Assembly (NCBI RefSeq): GCF_016801865.2 | Contig: NC_068938.1 | Span: 35,240,360 to 35,304,359, forward strand | From: Culex pipiens pallens | Taxonomy: Eukaryota > Arthropoda > Insecta > Diptera > Culicidae | Length of the DNA: 64,000 nt | Direction: 5' to 3' | In this document: in pieces, positions 1 to 12,797 of the stretch | Numbering within the stretch: the stretch's first letter is position 1 | How the letters are laid out: each line of letters begins with the position of its first letter | Made by a program: the position numbers and the translations under genes | The notes under the pieces: model-generated | What the model was told of the DNA's origin: nothing | The model's database searches: none | Seen by the model: the letters and a program-made list of their open reading frames with translations, nothing else

Positions 1-66
1 TTAATTGAATGTAAAAGTTCTGACCTGCCAACATTAGAGGCACGCTGGAATTAGATGCTGTTCCCC
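1..66 (+). mobile_element. 3' end of a TA-type MITE cut by the window edge
   Basis: The first 66 bases repeat 29975-30040 nearly exactly, ending GATGCTGTTCCCC. The rest of the element lies upstream of the window. Confidence 0.75.
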
Positions 67-414
67 TTAATCACATTTTGCTCAATTTTGTGTTGTTTCC
101 GTCAATTTTTGTTTTCCGGTCTTCAGAAGGTAATTTTAGGCATAGTTGTTCTACGCAAAACTAAATTTCTCTTGTTTTATTTTTTACTTCTTACATTTTT
201 TAAATCCCTCTTTAAAATTCCAAAAATGGCTAAAAAATATATTTTGGCTAATTTTTAAATTGATATCCCACAGAAGCGGGATGGGATTAAAGAAAATTAA
301 ACTCCGTTTTTTAAACTGAAAATCTAAAGTTTTATGATGATTGTTCGATAGGATTTTACACACAAAATAACAATTTTTGCATCATGGATCTAAAATTTTT
401 TAAAAAATATTTAA

Positions 415-1599
415 GAGCAACTCTCTACGAAATCGGCCGATTTCGACCATTTTTATTTTTTGTATTTTTGGATTTGACTCAAACTTTGTAGGGGCCTTCC
501 CTATGACCAAATAAGCTATTTTATGTCATTGGTTCACTCATACAAGTCTCCATACAATTTTGGCAGCTGTCCATACAAAAATGGTATGTAAATATTCAAA
601 CAGCTGTAACTTTTGAGCGAATTTTCGGATCAATTTGGGTCTTCGGCAAAGTTGTAGGTATAGTTGAGGACTTTTGAGAAAAAAATAGGTACACGGAAAA
701 AAAAATTTGAGGATTTCTCAATTTCCCAAAATACGTATTTTTGATTTTCGAGATTTTTTGATATGTTTCAGGGGACAAAAATCCGCAACTTTTGAGCCAT
801 AGAGAAACATGGTCAAAAAATCTGCCGCCGAGTTATGATTTTTTGAAAAAAATAGTGATTTTTGAAAAAAATCGAAGTTTCATGCAAAAACATGCAAAAT
901 TGAATTTGCAATCGAAAAGTACTTTTTAGATTTTTTGATAAAGGGCTCCGTTTTCAAAGTATAGCCACCGAAAGTTTGATTTTAGCGAAATATTTGCAGT
1001 TTTTCAATTTTTAAAAATGGTGACCATTTCTAAAAATATTTTTTTTTTAAAAGTTCAGAAAATTTGCTATAAAATTGTCTAAGAGACATTGAAGATTGGA
1101 CCTCTGGTTGCTGAGATACAGCGGCTTAAAGAAAAAGAAACACGAGAATTAAAGTTTTCTAAGTCTCACCCAAACAGCCCACCATTTTCTAATGACGATA
1201 TCTCAGCAATTAATGGTCCGATTTTCAATGTTAATACATGAAAAACGAAATTGACTTTATAGCTGTCGGCAACCATTGCTAGTACCAACCACTAGTGTCT
1301 TCCTTTTATCTACAAGGAATTCGCTGCCCTGGGCTCCTAAGTGTATGAAAGTATGGCACGGAGCGGCAACTTTGCCGAAGACACCAAATTGATCAGAATT
1401 GATCACTCAAAAGTTACAGCTGTTTGAATATTTACATACCATTTTTGCATGGACAGCTGCCAAAATTGTATGGAGACTTGTATGGGTGAACCAATGACAC
1501 AAAATAGCTTATTTGGTCATAGGGAAGGCCCCCACAAAGTTTGAGTCAAATAAAAAAATACAAATAAAATCCATTTCCGGTTTTGGTAGAGAATTGCTC
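415..1599. mobile_element. GAG/CTC foldback transposon, complete, TTAA duplication
   Basis: A palindromic element of 1185 bp. Left terminus GAGCAACTCTCTACG; right terminus AGAGAATTGCTC, its near inverse. TTAA lies on both sides (411-414, 1600-1603). Hundreds of bases of each arm are complementary (for example 'ccatacaattttggcagctg' near 550 and its inverse near 1447). No protein is encoded; small frames in the arms recur in other copies only because the DNA is repeated. The GAG/CTC ends and 4-bp duplication resemble the Sola superfamily as I recall it; a transposase match would be needed to assign it. Confidence 0.8.
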
Positions 1600-1930
1600 T
1601 TAAACATGCTTGAACTAAAGCAGTACAAATGTTTACATATTTATTAATTGTGGAACAACGTATTTATATCAATTTAAAATGTTAAATTTATTGAAAATTG
1701 TTCTATTTCTGTTTAATACTATAAATAAGTTTGATTAGTTAAAAGCTTTATAGCTTGAAAAGTCAAATTTCAATACTAAAATTTTATGATTGTACAAAAA
1801 ATACAAAAAATATCTTAATTGGTTTTTTTGTTAATTAATTCAAGTAAATTTAAAAAAAAACGATAAATTACCATCTTCCCACGATTAGGGTTACATTAAA
1901 TTCTTTTTTAATTCTCTAACGGTCATTCAT

Positions 1931-2240
1931 ACACAAAAAAAAATGTTGAATTTTAAAATGTTGAAAATTTGGTAGGTTGAATATTACCTCTTTATTTGTG
2001 TAATATTCCATAAAAAATGTGTAAAATGTGAACCTGATGAATATTCATCATAAACTGATGAAAATTCATCATTTTCTGGGGTAAAATTTATCATTTATTT
2101 TGCCACAAAATCACGAAGAAGACATAAAAAGCATTGAATTACAAATTAATAAAAAAATTATAACTTTCTGGAAAGTTTTGAATACAAAGTATTATACAGT
2201 AATTTTGATTCAACATGTTGAAAGCTAAGCAAAAAAAAAT
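1931..2240. repeat. AT-rich repeat with TGATGAATATTCATCA motifs
   Basis: Shares 'ttgaaaatttgg', 'atgtgaacctgatgaa' and 'gatgaaaattcatca' blocks with 12493-12640 and 14013-14181. Ends are uncertain here. Confidence 0.5.
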
Positions 2241-2700
2241 AACTTTTGCATGAAAATCTTGTACATTATTAAATCTGAATTTTTGATCATCAGCCATCGT
2301 CATGCGCATGAAACCCATTTGACATTTTTTTCACTTCAAGTATGAGGCTGGTACAAATTTTATTTAAAGTTTTTGTCTCCCCCTAACGATGGCAGATTAT
2401 TTTATTGGAGATATGTATTTTCTAAAAAATAAATCTGTTTTTTATCTGTATCATGTCAAATTTTAAAAACTTCTACAGCAGATTTAAGTTTTTTAGTCTT
2501 ATTAAAGCATTATTCAATTACTAGATTGTTGAAATTATTGAATATAATCAATTTAAAAACAAATCTGTAAATACAGATTTTATGTTATTTATGGGATCAA
2601 AAAATCTGTAAAATACAGATTAATCTGTAAAACTGGCATAGCTGCCTAAAATCTTAAAATTTTAATTTCTTTTTAATTCAACCTATTAAGTGCAATAATT

Positions 2701-5164
2701 TCCACCTTACCCCAGCTCTACATTGTCACAATCGCATCGTCTGTCTGTCTGTTTTCCCGCCCCGAAACGCGGTGTAATACAAATATGACAAGATAGCGGA
2801 GTTTGAAACACTTTATGTTAAAATAATAATCTTAATCATCCGTGGGTTTGTACCCCTCCCACGTGCCACCACCCACTACTACCCATCCATTGCCGCCCTG
2901 GGCGACTGAGTTGAGCACACTTTGGGTAAATAGTTAGCTGAAGATGTGGCTGCAAGGGGGTAGTACGAAATGTAAATTAGGGGTCGTTTGCTGTGTGTGA
3001 GTGTGTGTGTGTGCGGTTCGTTGGCTCTATGAAAGTGATGCTGTTTCAATTAAAGATATGGGTAATGTGTATGTGTGGGTGAGTGTGGATCTGAGCAAGT
3101 GTGAATGTGTGGCTTAAGGGGACAGGGGAAGTGTCTTATCAAGACCAAGATTCAATTGTAGTTATCTGCAACAGGCACGGGGGGAGAGCATCCATACTGA
3201 ACTGCTCATTTTCCTATGTAAACTTTGGAAAGGGATACACTGATTTCATTATGAAAACAAACAGCACAAGTTCGTTATAATTTGGTAATTAGGCAAACAG
3301 TAGCTTTGGAACAGTGGGTAAGCACATATTCTGATTTTTTTAATTCACCATTTGATGGTTTTTGCTCAAAATTTAAGAAAATTTGTATGCAATTAAATGT
3401 ATAAATAAAAGACTAGTTACAAGTTACAACATTCGAATATATTTTCTACATCAAACCGATTCAATCGATTGCTTTTCGGTAAATTTACTCTTCGACTTCA
3501 GCACCATAAAATCTACTGAATCGAAAAATCCTGCTAATAGCACCAACTACGACGGTAAATTTGAGCTAGGAAAGCTTCTCCCTCAGATGTTGACAAATAT
3601 CTCCAGATTCCTTTCAAGAGCGTAGGCAAAGGCTCATCCCACTCCGATCGCCCCCCTCCCCCAAGTCTGGTGCAAAATCTGCTGCGATGCACAATTTTTC
3701 CGCTAAATTTCCCTCCCATAAGTACACTTTGGGTCGGGGGAGAGACGAGTATGAAGCCACGTTGTAAGTTGTTCGAGGGAAAGTTTACTTTTTCGAAAAT
3801 CGTAGACTTTTACGAAGATGACGAAAACGACGGTGACGACGAAGACATAAATCCCGGCTCTTAAAAGCATAAGCTGATCTGTTCGATTTTTTTTTTGGTT
3901 GCTTTTCTTTCATGCTACCGGCAAATCCTTTTTATGGCCTACCTATAATAATAAATATGATACACTTTTTGATGAACCGTTGCAGAGTGGCAACACGAGT
4001 TGGTCGGGGAAGGGGAAAAACCACGAGAACCACACTGGCTACTGTTGGGAGGAAAAGTAAAAATAGGAGACACATTTCGAGCCGGGATAAAACACACTCT
4101 TCCTTGGGAGAGTCCTGCCTTGGCAGGGGGTTGCGGAAATGGACTGGGGAAACTGTCTGGTCTGGGGATGTAAGAAGGCGAAAATCGCTCGTGGGGCAAA
4201 AAAAAACTCCCTCGGAGACGATTTTCGGAGTCTATAAAATTTTATCTATCACATAAATTCTTGGCACAGAATTATTAAATTTGATTACATGCACGATTAG
4301 ATTTTAAAGAACGATGTAGGAAGTGATTCGATTTTGGTTATCTATTTTTTCCTCTCGAGAGCACCCGGTTGCCAATGCCAGCGGGAAGGTATTCGAATAA
4401 ATCGAGCAATCGAATTATGCCCTCGTTGACTATCTACTAGAAGTAGTTCTTTTCCCCCCTGATGGCCCCAAAATATCTTCAATCGAAGTGCTTTCCAAAA
4501 GCAAATAACTCGGGGCCAGATAAGGGCGAAATCTATGCCGTTGAGTTTTTATGCAGCCACTTTGAGAACACCTTTTTTGCTGAATTGAATTTGCTACCGT
4601 CGTCTTTCTCGATGATAAATTGAATGTGAAATCATTTCATGCGAGTTTAAGATCTAGGAGCACTCCAACCCTCCTCGATTGCAGTGAATTTTATTTGCAT
4701 ACGATATCGTACGATAGTATGTCTGCACGAGCAACTTTTCTAATGGATTGGATTCGATTGCTTCTAGAATGAATCGGTAATGAATTTAATTGCTCAATAA
4801 AATCACGCTCCAGCAATTGTTGTAATTGGAGGTGTGCATAAATTATGACTTTCAAGAATAAACTTTCAACAGGTGAGTTTTAAATAAATATGTTCTCATC
4901 ATTTATCACAACGCATGACTGGTGTAAATGCTGCTGTCATAGCTATTATTGATTTATGAGTTTATATAATCCTTTAAAAAAAATTCTAGGGCAATCTCTT
5001 CAAAAAAAAAAAAAATAATAATAATAATAAAAGCAATGGCACTTTTTCTGGTTAAATTTGGCTGATAACTGTCAATTATGTAGTTATTCCAGCTAAATTA
5101 ATTCCTTAAACAGTAAAATTTTAAACCCACTAAAAAAGGTGAATAGTTGAAAGACATTCTGTAT
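2701..5164. other. Low-repeat region, no gene recognised
   Basis: GC-richer islands among AT-rich DNA, a GT-rich stretch at 2994-3120, and A/AAT runs near 5005-5030. Short frames (3383-3864, 3912-4256) have no recognised motifs, start context or splice pattern. Could be intron or intergenic DNA. Confidence 0.6.
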
Positions 5165-6169
5165 ATGGATTCCATCGGAAGCGGAACAGCATTTGAAAAT
5201 TACCCTCTCCGATCCTGCTGAAATTTGGCAGGGCTGTTGATACTATCAAAACATGCAAGAATCCCAAATTTCATCCAAATCGGACCACCCCCTCCATTTT
5301 TGTACCCTCCCAAAAAGTCGACTTTTTGCCGATTTTTGAGCAAAACCCCTATCTTCAAACGGCGATAACTCAGGAACCACAAATCTTAGAGGGTCGATCT
5401 TAGAATCAATTTTGAAGGAAATTGGACGTCGAATCCATTTCCGTGATCGAAATGTTGATTAATTTATGTTTTCTACCTGTATTGCGCAATTGAAAACTTT
5501 AAACGGCCGTATCTCAAAACACCCCAACTTATTTTTTTTATTTGACCTCACAATCGTGTTTCCCGGCCAATTTTACATAATAATCACTTATCGACAGAAA
5601 TGAATATGTTTCGTTCCAGAGATATCGAATTTTTAAGTTTAGTGTTTTCGAGATTACCTGCATCAGCTTCATTCGCCGCATCTGCTAGAAGCACACAAGC
5701 GGGCTGATCAATAACTGCTACCTGGTCATTTATTGAAATAATATTTCATCATAAATAATCTTTATCAAATTGGACAAAAAATAACTGTAATACACTGTAG
5801 GAAACTGGAGTTTAATCGCGAATGTTTATTTGCTCAAAAAAATTAATTTAGTGAATTTCTGTGCTAACCCACAGGACAGAGCAATAACGACACACAGTAA
5901 AGGGCAGAATTGGATTCCGACGAAGCGAGCAGGAAAATGCAATTAATCTTGTTAGTAACACTGAACAATAAGTGCACGATACATTATTGATTAAAAAATA
6001 TGAATTAAAATGAATAAAATTTGTTGATACGTTGTACTCTAGTGAAGGACGATCACAAGGAGTAGGAAAAGGATTTCTGGAAATTATTAAACTGAAAAAT
6101 GTAAGAAAATCACAAAGTTTGATCTGCTGCAAAGCGGCTAATTCCCCTAATTTAGTTGCGATGATTTCG

Positions 6170-6958
6170 GAGTGCATAATTGACAAAGGGAGCGCGTGGT
6201 CGTAAAAAATATTCGGAGTGAAAAGTGATTTTTTTTGTGTGTGCCTTTTCTTTCGCTTTTTTTCGTGTATTGTGTGCTGCGAGGAAAAAACTGCCCTCTG
6301 AAAATGCAGCGTCATCAGTGCATAATTGACAAAGGGAGCGCGTGGTCGTAAAAAATATTCGGAGTGAAAAGTGATTTCTTTTTGTGTGCCTTTTGTTTCG
6401 CATTTTTGTCGTGTATTGTGCGTGTATTGCTGCGAGGAGATTTGAAATTTGCTCGCGTTATCTAAATTGTAGAAACAGTAAAAATATACTGATAAGTCCA
6501 GCCCATAGCACTAATGCTCGGTTGGCACGCGTTCGATTAAAAAAACTTTCTAAATCATCACTAGTTTATCTTTCCGCAGCCGGCTGCCTAAGATTTAAAA
6601 TTTTCAACCGATAAACAAAATGCTCATGGTCACATCACTGCCACTCGTGAATCCTGACCTCATACCCATCTACTAACCCCCTCAAAACTCATGTGATACT
6701 TTGTCGGAGATGCAGTCGATTGGGCGGTCTCTATCACTCAAGTATCGGACTAACATTCCCATCCACTTCCCCGTGACCCTACCACTGGTCGTGGCCGGCG
6801 CCGGTATTGATCAGCATGATAGGGGCCTTTGAGAAGTTGCGAAGCGAGGAAAGATAGCACCCACTCATCTTCCACGGCTCGTGGATGTAACTTCTGGAGG
6901 TCCTGGTCAATAACGGAGTAGCAACTGCGGGTGGGCACCTATACTTATGCTTATGCTT
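6170..6958 (+). mobile_element. Short non-LTR-type retroelement with 22-bp target duplication
   Basis: An identical 22-bp direct repeat (starting TAATTTAGTTGCG) flanks it at 6148-6169 and 6959-6980. The 5' part holds a 146-bp tandem duplication (6171 and 6317). The 3' end has a (CTTATG)n tail, which points to target-primed reverse transcription. It shares a 28-bp block, with two differences, with 36072-37817. No RT or ORF1 is seen, so it is a non-autonomous or internally deleted copy. Confidence 0.75.
6171..6436 (+). repeat. 146-bp tandem duplication at the retroelement 5' end
   Basis: AGTGCATAATTGACAAAGGG at 6171 recurs at 6317, and similarity runs to 'attgctgcgagga' near 6436. Tandem 5' units in LINE-derived elements often carry promoter activity; that role here is inference. 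Confidence 0.75.
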
Positions 6959-7200
6959 TAATTTAGTTGCGATGATTTCGACACCGTCCGAACAACAGTT
7001 TTTTTCTTTTTTCATTCTTGGAACACAATACGGCTGCTGTCCTCACGTATAAGGATCTTTTTTAATGAAATGTACTTGACCAAAATCATCTTTTAATCAA
7101 ATGAAGCTGGCTCACAATATAAAAATTGATTTAATATGATCAATCTTTTAAACCATAAATCAGATTTGTCAAATTATGGTAAAGTGTCAATAATAAACTT

Positions 7201-7243
7201 TAATAATAATAATAATAATATTAATAATCATAATAATAATAAA
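7201..7243 (+). repeat. AAT microsatellite
   Basis: Imperfect (TAA)n run with a few breaks, within the interior of the 5165-8500 foldback. Confidence 0.9.
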
Positions 7244-7303
7244 GCAGGTTTTGGGGTTTTTGCTGAATGGCACTATTTTGCTACCGCTTATGATAAAGGC
7301 CCT

Positions 7304-7520
7304 CCCAAGTAACATTTTTTTCCAGAAGTTCTACAAGAGCTCTTCAAGATAGCTACAGCACAGCAGTTTGGACCGCGGTAGGATAAAATTCTCTTCAAAA
7401 CTTCTTCAGGAGTTTGGAAGAGTACTTGAAGAGAGTTTTATCCTACCACGGTCCAAACTGCTATGCTGTAGCTATCTTGAAGAGCTCTTGTAGAACTCCT
7501 GGAAAAAAATGTTACTTGGG
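7304..7520. mobile_element. Palindromic MITE, CCCAAGTAAC termini
   Basis: CCCAAGTAACATTTTTTTCC at the left and its near inverse ending ATGTTACTTGGG at the right. 217 bp, almost a perfect hairpin over about 100 bp per arm ('ctcttcaagatagctacagc' and its inverse). The flanking bases give no clear duplication. Confidence 0.75.
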
Positions 7521-7629
7521 CTAGTCATGGCCTCGGAGGTACTCTAAAACGGTTAGCAACATGTAAAAAACGGCGCATTCAAAATAACCCAATAAATATT
7601 CCTTTCACAAAAATGGATTAATCAAGGTA

Positions 7630-7869
7630 GGGGAACAGCATCTTATTCCAGCGTTCCTCTAATGTTGCCATATCAGCGCTTTGGCATTCAATTACAGCTG
7701 ATTAAAAGCGTTTTCAACTGAAATCGAGAGATAAATAGCTCAATAAGAAGTCAACAAGCAAGTTTCTATCAAAAGTTTTGCAAAATTTGTTGTTTGAATA
7801 GTAAAAATTAGCAAATTGGACGAAACTAGGAGCGAGGACTTAATCTGCCAAATATACGAGAATTTCCCC
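7630..7869 (-). mobile_element. TA-flanked MITE (same family as 29862-30040 and 1-66)
   Basis: Starts GGGGAACAGCATCTTATTCC after TA and ends ATACGAGAATTTCCCC before TA. It is the inverse of 29862-30040 over its whole length, with moderate divergence. Confidence 0.75.
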
Positions 7870-8500
7870 TATTAGCCATTTGAATAAATATTTGCGTAAA
7901 AGTATAAAAATATAAATTAAATTAATCATCTCCCAGAACACCAGGTAGCAGTTATTGATCAGCCCGCCTGTGATGCGGCGAATATAGTTGATGTAGGTAA
8001 TCTCGAAAACACAAAACTTTAAAATTCGATATCTCTGGAACGAAACATATTCATTTCTGTCGATAGGCGATTCTTGTGTAAAATTGGCCTGGGAACACAA
8101 TGGTGAGGTCAAATAAAAAAAATAAGTTGGGGTGTTTTGAGATACGGCCGTTTAAAGTTTTCAATTGCGCAATACAGGTAGACAAAATAAATTAATCAAC
8201 ATTTTGATCACGGAAATGGATTCTACATCCAATTTCCTTCAAAATTGAGTCTTAGACCGACCTCCTAAGATTTGTGGTTCCTGAGCTATCGCCGTTTGAA
8301 ACAAGGAGGTTTGGTCAAAAATCGCCAAAAAGTGGATTTTTTGGGTAGGTAAAAAAAATGGAGAGGGTGGTTCGATTTGGATGAAATTCGGGATTCTTGC
8401 ATGTTTTGATAGTATCAACAGCTCTGCCAAATTTGTGCAGGATCGGAGAGGGTAATTTTCAAATTTGCATTTTTTCGTGCACAGTTGAGATGGAATGACC

Positions 8501-9840
8501 CATTTTTGAGAACACTGCCAAGAGATGTCGGTTTTACCAGAGTCTGCTTATTTTCGTCAAATCCACAAAGGAGTTGTTTTGGGAGTTAGATTCGGGGTGG
8601 CTGGAATAGGGAATTTTTATTTTTACAGTTTAATCACAAGGTTATTTTTGTTCAAATCATTTTGTCATACCAAATCCAACATCAGCTCTTTAGAATATCA
8701 TTTTGGAAATTGTTGTTCAAATAATTATTTACAAAAAAAAACTTCCTAAAATCAGCCCAATCTGAGCCCCAAAGTCACGCTGTGCGGGGTCACGTTGGAC
8801 ACGTTGATCACGTCGATGGCCGGAATCATCATCACCGAAAGAAAGAAAAACACCTCAAAGTGCTGCGAGGTAAACATTCCGCAATAAACTGGGCAAACCA
8901 TGTTGTTTTTTCACCTGTCGAGCGTTATGATTCTGTTTCGTCAGAACGCAACTCCTCACTTCCGGCGTGAACGCGCAAAAGTGGAAAAACGTTTCTCGAT
9001 TTCGATGCGAAAACAGCTGAAATAATTTCCCACCCCTCCACCGACTGGGTAATCATAATAACCACACTGGTTAACAGGGTGGCTTGACTAAAGGTAATTC
9101 GAAACTTCACGTACAGGTAAGAAAAACAGACAGCTTTACAAGGTAATGGCTGGGTGGTAACCTATATTACCTAACTATAGTTTGATTGTGAATTGAAAGA
9201 GTATAAAAAAGGCATCTTAAGGTGGGGTTTGTGAATCTGCCAGAAAAAAATAACATCCTCCTTTTTAAAATGACAAATTAAATTATACAAAAAATCCACT
9301 GAACTAAACGATTTCACGAAGCATTATCATCTCGTGAATGAAATGATGAAAACCAAGCCCAGTTGAATTGCCCTGCATTTTATAACACCTTTCCACTACC
9401 TTGCGAGCCAGCCTTTTTTCCAGAGTCAAACCAGCCAAAATCGCAACACAAAGGCTTTTCCCGCTCCTCAAGTACTTCATAAAGCTCGAAACGGACCCCC
9501 TTTTTTCAAACCTAGTGACAATGATGGCAACTCTTCATTGTGGTGGTGGCACCAAATGCAAAACTCAAACAGAGACTCAGCTGAAAATATCTTTTTGATT
9601 AATTTCAAAAGTTTGCTTCACGCGGTAGCTTTAATTTCCTCTGCTCAGGTGGAGCAACCCTTCCGTCATTAGGGAGGGGGGAAATCCACCCAGGAAAGGA
9701 TTTCTCGTTGCTGCTTCCGCTGGAGCAGGAGAGGAGCAGGGAGCGCTGCAGCAGGGATGGGTAAAGTTTTCCCCTCGGTGACGTTTACATGTTTTGGTCT
9801 ACACGTGGTTCCTAGAAATAGATCTGGGGTGAATTTCTAC
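8501..9840. other. Low-repeat region, no gene recognised
   Basis: Mixed-composition DNA with no inverted repeats or tRNA-like parts noticed. Small frames at 8525-8970 and 9401-9598 lack recognisable features. Confidence 0.55.
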
Positions 9841-10329
9841 GCCCAAACAGGCCCAAACCTTCTGACTTAAACGAAACCTACCGTTTCATTTGAAAAATAT
9901 AATGTGTTCAAGCTTTGTCGTAACATGAACAAGTAAAAATCATTTCTAGAGTTTTTTTATGGACAAATAAGCTTTTGTGTTATATATGTTTATAGGACCT
10001 TTGTTGTAAAATATTTCATGAAAACGGTGCGCATTATTGAAAATATATTTTTAAATTTCGGCCGGAGTTATGTTCAATCTCAGTTTACCCAGGTTGGAAA
10101 TTTTTGAGACGAGATTTGTCTGATCACGGGCCAAATCTAGAGATTAGGTCATTAGGTCATTACATCTACAATCAAACTTAAGCGTTCGCTGTCTGATATC
10201 GAAGTAACAAAGCAAACAGGGGCAAAAGTGACAGGCGCAACATTCTACGATTTGTTATTGTAGATTAGTTTTAAGAGTTGTCGCCCTGGTATGGGTAAAA
10301 AAAAGTTCCAGATCAAGCCTACTTCGGCA

Positions 10330-10505
10330 GAGTATTATTTTTGTCTGCAAACAGACTCTCAATCCAATGATTCGAGTTTGAATCCCGAAGTGGAAGAGAG
10401 ATACGTTGTAAAAGTGGTTTGGATTGTCTCACTATTTAAGCCTCCATAACCTAAAGCCGAATAGGAGTTATGCAGAGACCTTAAAGACAAAGCTATTTAG
10501 AGAAT
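10330..10505 (+). mobile_element. SINE-like segment with box-B-like motif
   Basis: Contains GAGTTTGAATCCC (compare RNA polymerase III box B, GGTTCGANTCC) after a possible anticodon arm at 10358-10375. Length and downstream text fit a tRNA-derived SINE, but no duplication or A-tail was identified. Confidence 0.35.
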
Positions 10506-10817
10506 GATGTTATTTTTGATATTTCAGTTTTATTTGACGTTTACTAAATTTAAAATTCCTAAAAAATATCCGTAAGCATTACCAAATAAATCATCAATCC
10601 TGAGCTATTTTTTGTGTTTCAAAATATAAAACATGTAACGAGGTAGCACACAAGTAACGAAATCTGAACTATCTTGTGTTTATATGAACAGCAATTAAAA
10701 ATTAAAACTCGTCATTTTAAAATTTTCAAAAAATTGCAAAAGTTTCTTTGGCATTAATAGTTACATCTTTTTTAATGAATTGCCCATTAAGGTGGCCCTT
10801 GCCATGTAAAAAAACTA

Positions 10818-11636
10818 GAGCGTCCAATTTCCCGGGGATACAAAATTCCCGGGAAACGGGAAATTTTCAACCGATTTCCCGGGAAATCCCGGGAATTCCC
10901 GGGAAATTTGAAATTTATCGAAAATGATTCTGATCCCGCTTCTGATAAATATTTTGCAACAAAATTGTATAGAACAGCAACTTTAATGGTCCAAATGAGT
11001 GTGATGACTTAACTGCTTGTAAAAAATCATACAACTTTAAGAAAATATACAAACTTTAATTTTATATGCTGTCTCGTACCAAGTAAAAAAAATCGTTCGT
11101 ATTTTTTGTTGTGAAGTGTTATTTTTTAAATCAAGGTGTTTGGAAATTGAGTAAGATCTGGTTTCAGCTTATGAATAAAAAGATAATCATTGAATTTAGC
11201 TTAAGAATCTAACTTCTCGTGCTTTTTTAATTGAGATACTATTTCATTTTCAATTGAATTTTTAATTGAAATACTAGTTTATTTTCATTCTATAATAGCG
11301 TTATTTTTGTTGCCCATCAAACAAGCAAGATCTATTCCCAGTTGTGATTGCTTCAGAAATAAATACTATCTGAATCAAACCTTAACATGCAATTTACAGA
11401 CAAGTTGACAAATTGAACATGAACAGAAATGAATAAAATCAAACAAGGTTCTCTCATTATTTTTTCTTGTATATTTTCAAAATATTGGTGCCAAACAATA
11501 GAAAATTTATACTTCCACTTTAATTTCGGGAATTCCCGGGAAATCTACAAATTTCCCGGGAAACGGGAATTATATATTTTTGGAAAATCCCGGGAATTCC
11601 CGGGAATTTTTTCCCGGGACGGGAAATTGGACGCTC
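10818..11636. mobile_element. CCCGGG-rich foldback element, GAGCGTCC termini
   Basis: Left end GAGCGTCCAATTTCCCGGG; right end CCGGGACGGGAAATTGGACG followed by CTC, its inverse. The ends are studded with repeats of TTCCCGGGAA; the middle is AT-rich and unique. 819 bp. The 4-bp flanks (ACTA, ACAC) do not match, so the right junction has been altered or the element landed in other repeat DNA. Confidence 0.75.
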
Positions 11637-12492
11637 ACACGAAATCAGGAAAAGTTGCCCCGACTTCTCTTCAATTCGCGTGAAACAATGTTGTAAGGGG
11701 TAACTTTTGTCCCTGTTTGTTTTTTTTTATATCTCGTGACGGAGGATATTCATAAAAATCACGAGTTATCGCAATTTTACGAAAAAACGTTTTGAAAAAG
11801 TTACTTTTTGCGTTTCTCTTTGTTTCTTCGTCCGTGTCTGTCGCGGGTGACCATGAACGGCCATGATCAACGACGACCAACCTTTTCAAAACTTTTTTTT
11901 CGTGAAATCACGATATCTCGCGACGGTTACAAGCAAACCCTTGAGTTTTTTTATATCATTTTTTTGTAATTGTCTGCAATACAACTTTGAAGAGAATTGT
12001 TACACTCTTAAAAATAACCCTGCAAAGTTAGAAAAAACACGATATTTTAAAATGAAAAATTTTGTTCTTAATGAAAAAATTACCCTTCTGGGTTAATAAT
12101 TATTTGAAAAGTAAATTAAATTTTCCTTAAATTACATGATCCAACATTTTTTACAGGCAGGGAAAACGGCAGAGTGTTCAAAACTTTTTTAAGTGTTTTT
12201 CAATGAAAAATGCGTATTTTTCGAAATTATGAGTACGCCATCAAATCAGACGTCCAATTTTGCATAAGTCTTTTTGACACCATCACTGTTTCAGGCTGCA
12301 AAATATTGAAAAACACCTCTTTTTTTGCATGTTCAAAACTGAAAGGGGTCGTACCACCCCTCCGTCACGAGACATTAAAAAACGGACCTTGGATTCGTGA
12401 TCAGGGAAAAAAGTTACCCCTTAGGACAAAGTTTCACGCAAATCGAAGAGGGGTCGGGGACACCGCTGTGTGAGTTGGCGAAGAATTACACA
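11637..12492. mobile_element. GGG-type foldback element, left terminus missing
   Basis: Opens inside the family consensus at ACACGAAATCAGGAAAAG and ends with GAGTTGGCGAAGAATTACAC. The first ~20 bases of the left terminus are absent; the sequence abuts the end of the CCCGGG element at 11636. The inner palindrome around 11835 ('cgtccgtgtctgtcgcgggt') matches 56680. Confidence 0.7.
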
Positions 12493-12640
12493 TTACTTAA
12501 AAATGTGTAAAAATGTGAACCTGATGAAAATTCATCAGAAACTGATGAATATTCAGCAATTCCTGTTATAATATTACACTTTTTTTGACACAAAATCTGT
12601 AACTTGTTCCTGATGAATATTACCATCATTTTGTTCTGTG
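12493..12640. repeat. Short MITE-like repeat of the CACAGAAAA family
   Basis: Contains 'atgtgaacctgatgaaaatt' as at 2026 and ends near TTCTGTG. It directly follows the GGG-type element. Confidence 0.5.
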
Positions 12641-12797
12641 TATTTCATCCGATTTCAGCTTTCTTAGAACTAAAAATCCAGCCTACCATTTAAAAAAGTC
12701 GTATGAAACCTTTAAATGGTGCACTGTCCGTGTCTCGGTGTCAAAGAGGCTATTCTCCAAAAAGAAGAAGTTCAGTAAAATAGGATTGCGAGTGAGA

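Larger units (their letters stand above)
5165..8500. mobile_element. 3.3-kb foldback element with ~0.56-kb inverted arms
   Basis: Arm 5165-5725 (from 'attccatcgg' to 'gctgatcaataactgctacc') is complementary to 7925-8500 (from 'ggtagcagttattgatcagc' to 'agatggaatgacc'). Shared inner text includes 'gagatacggccgtttaaagt'. The interior holds a retroelement with its own duplications (6170-6958) and two MITEs (7304-7520, 7630-7869), so it was a landing site for later insertions. No long coding frame. Confidence 0.7.
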
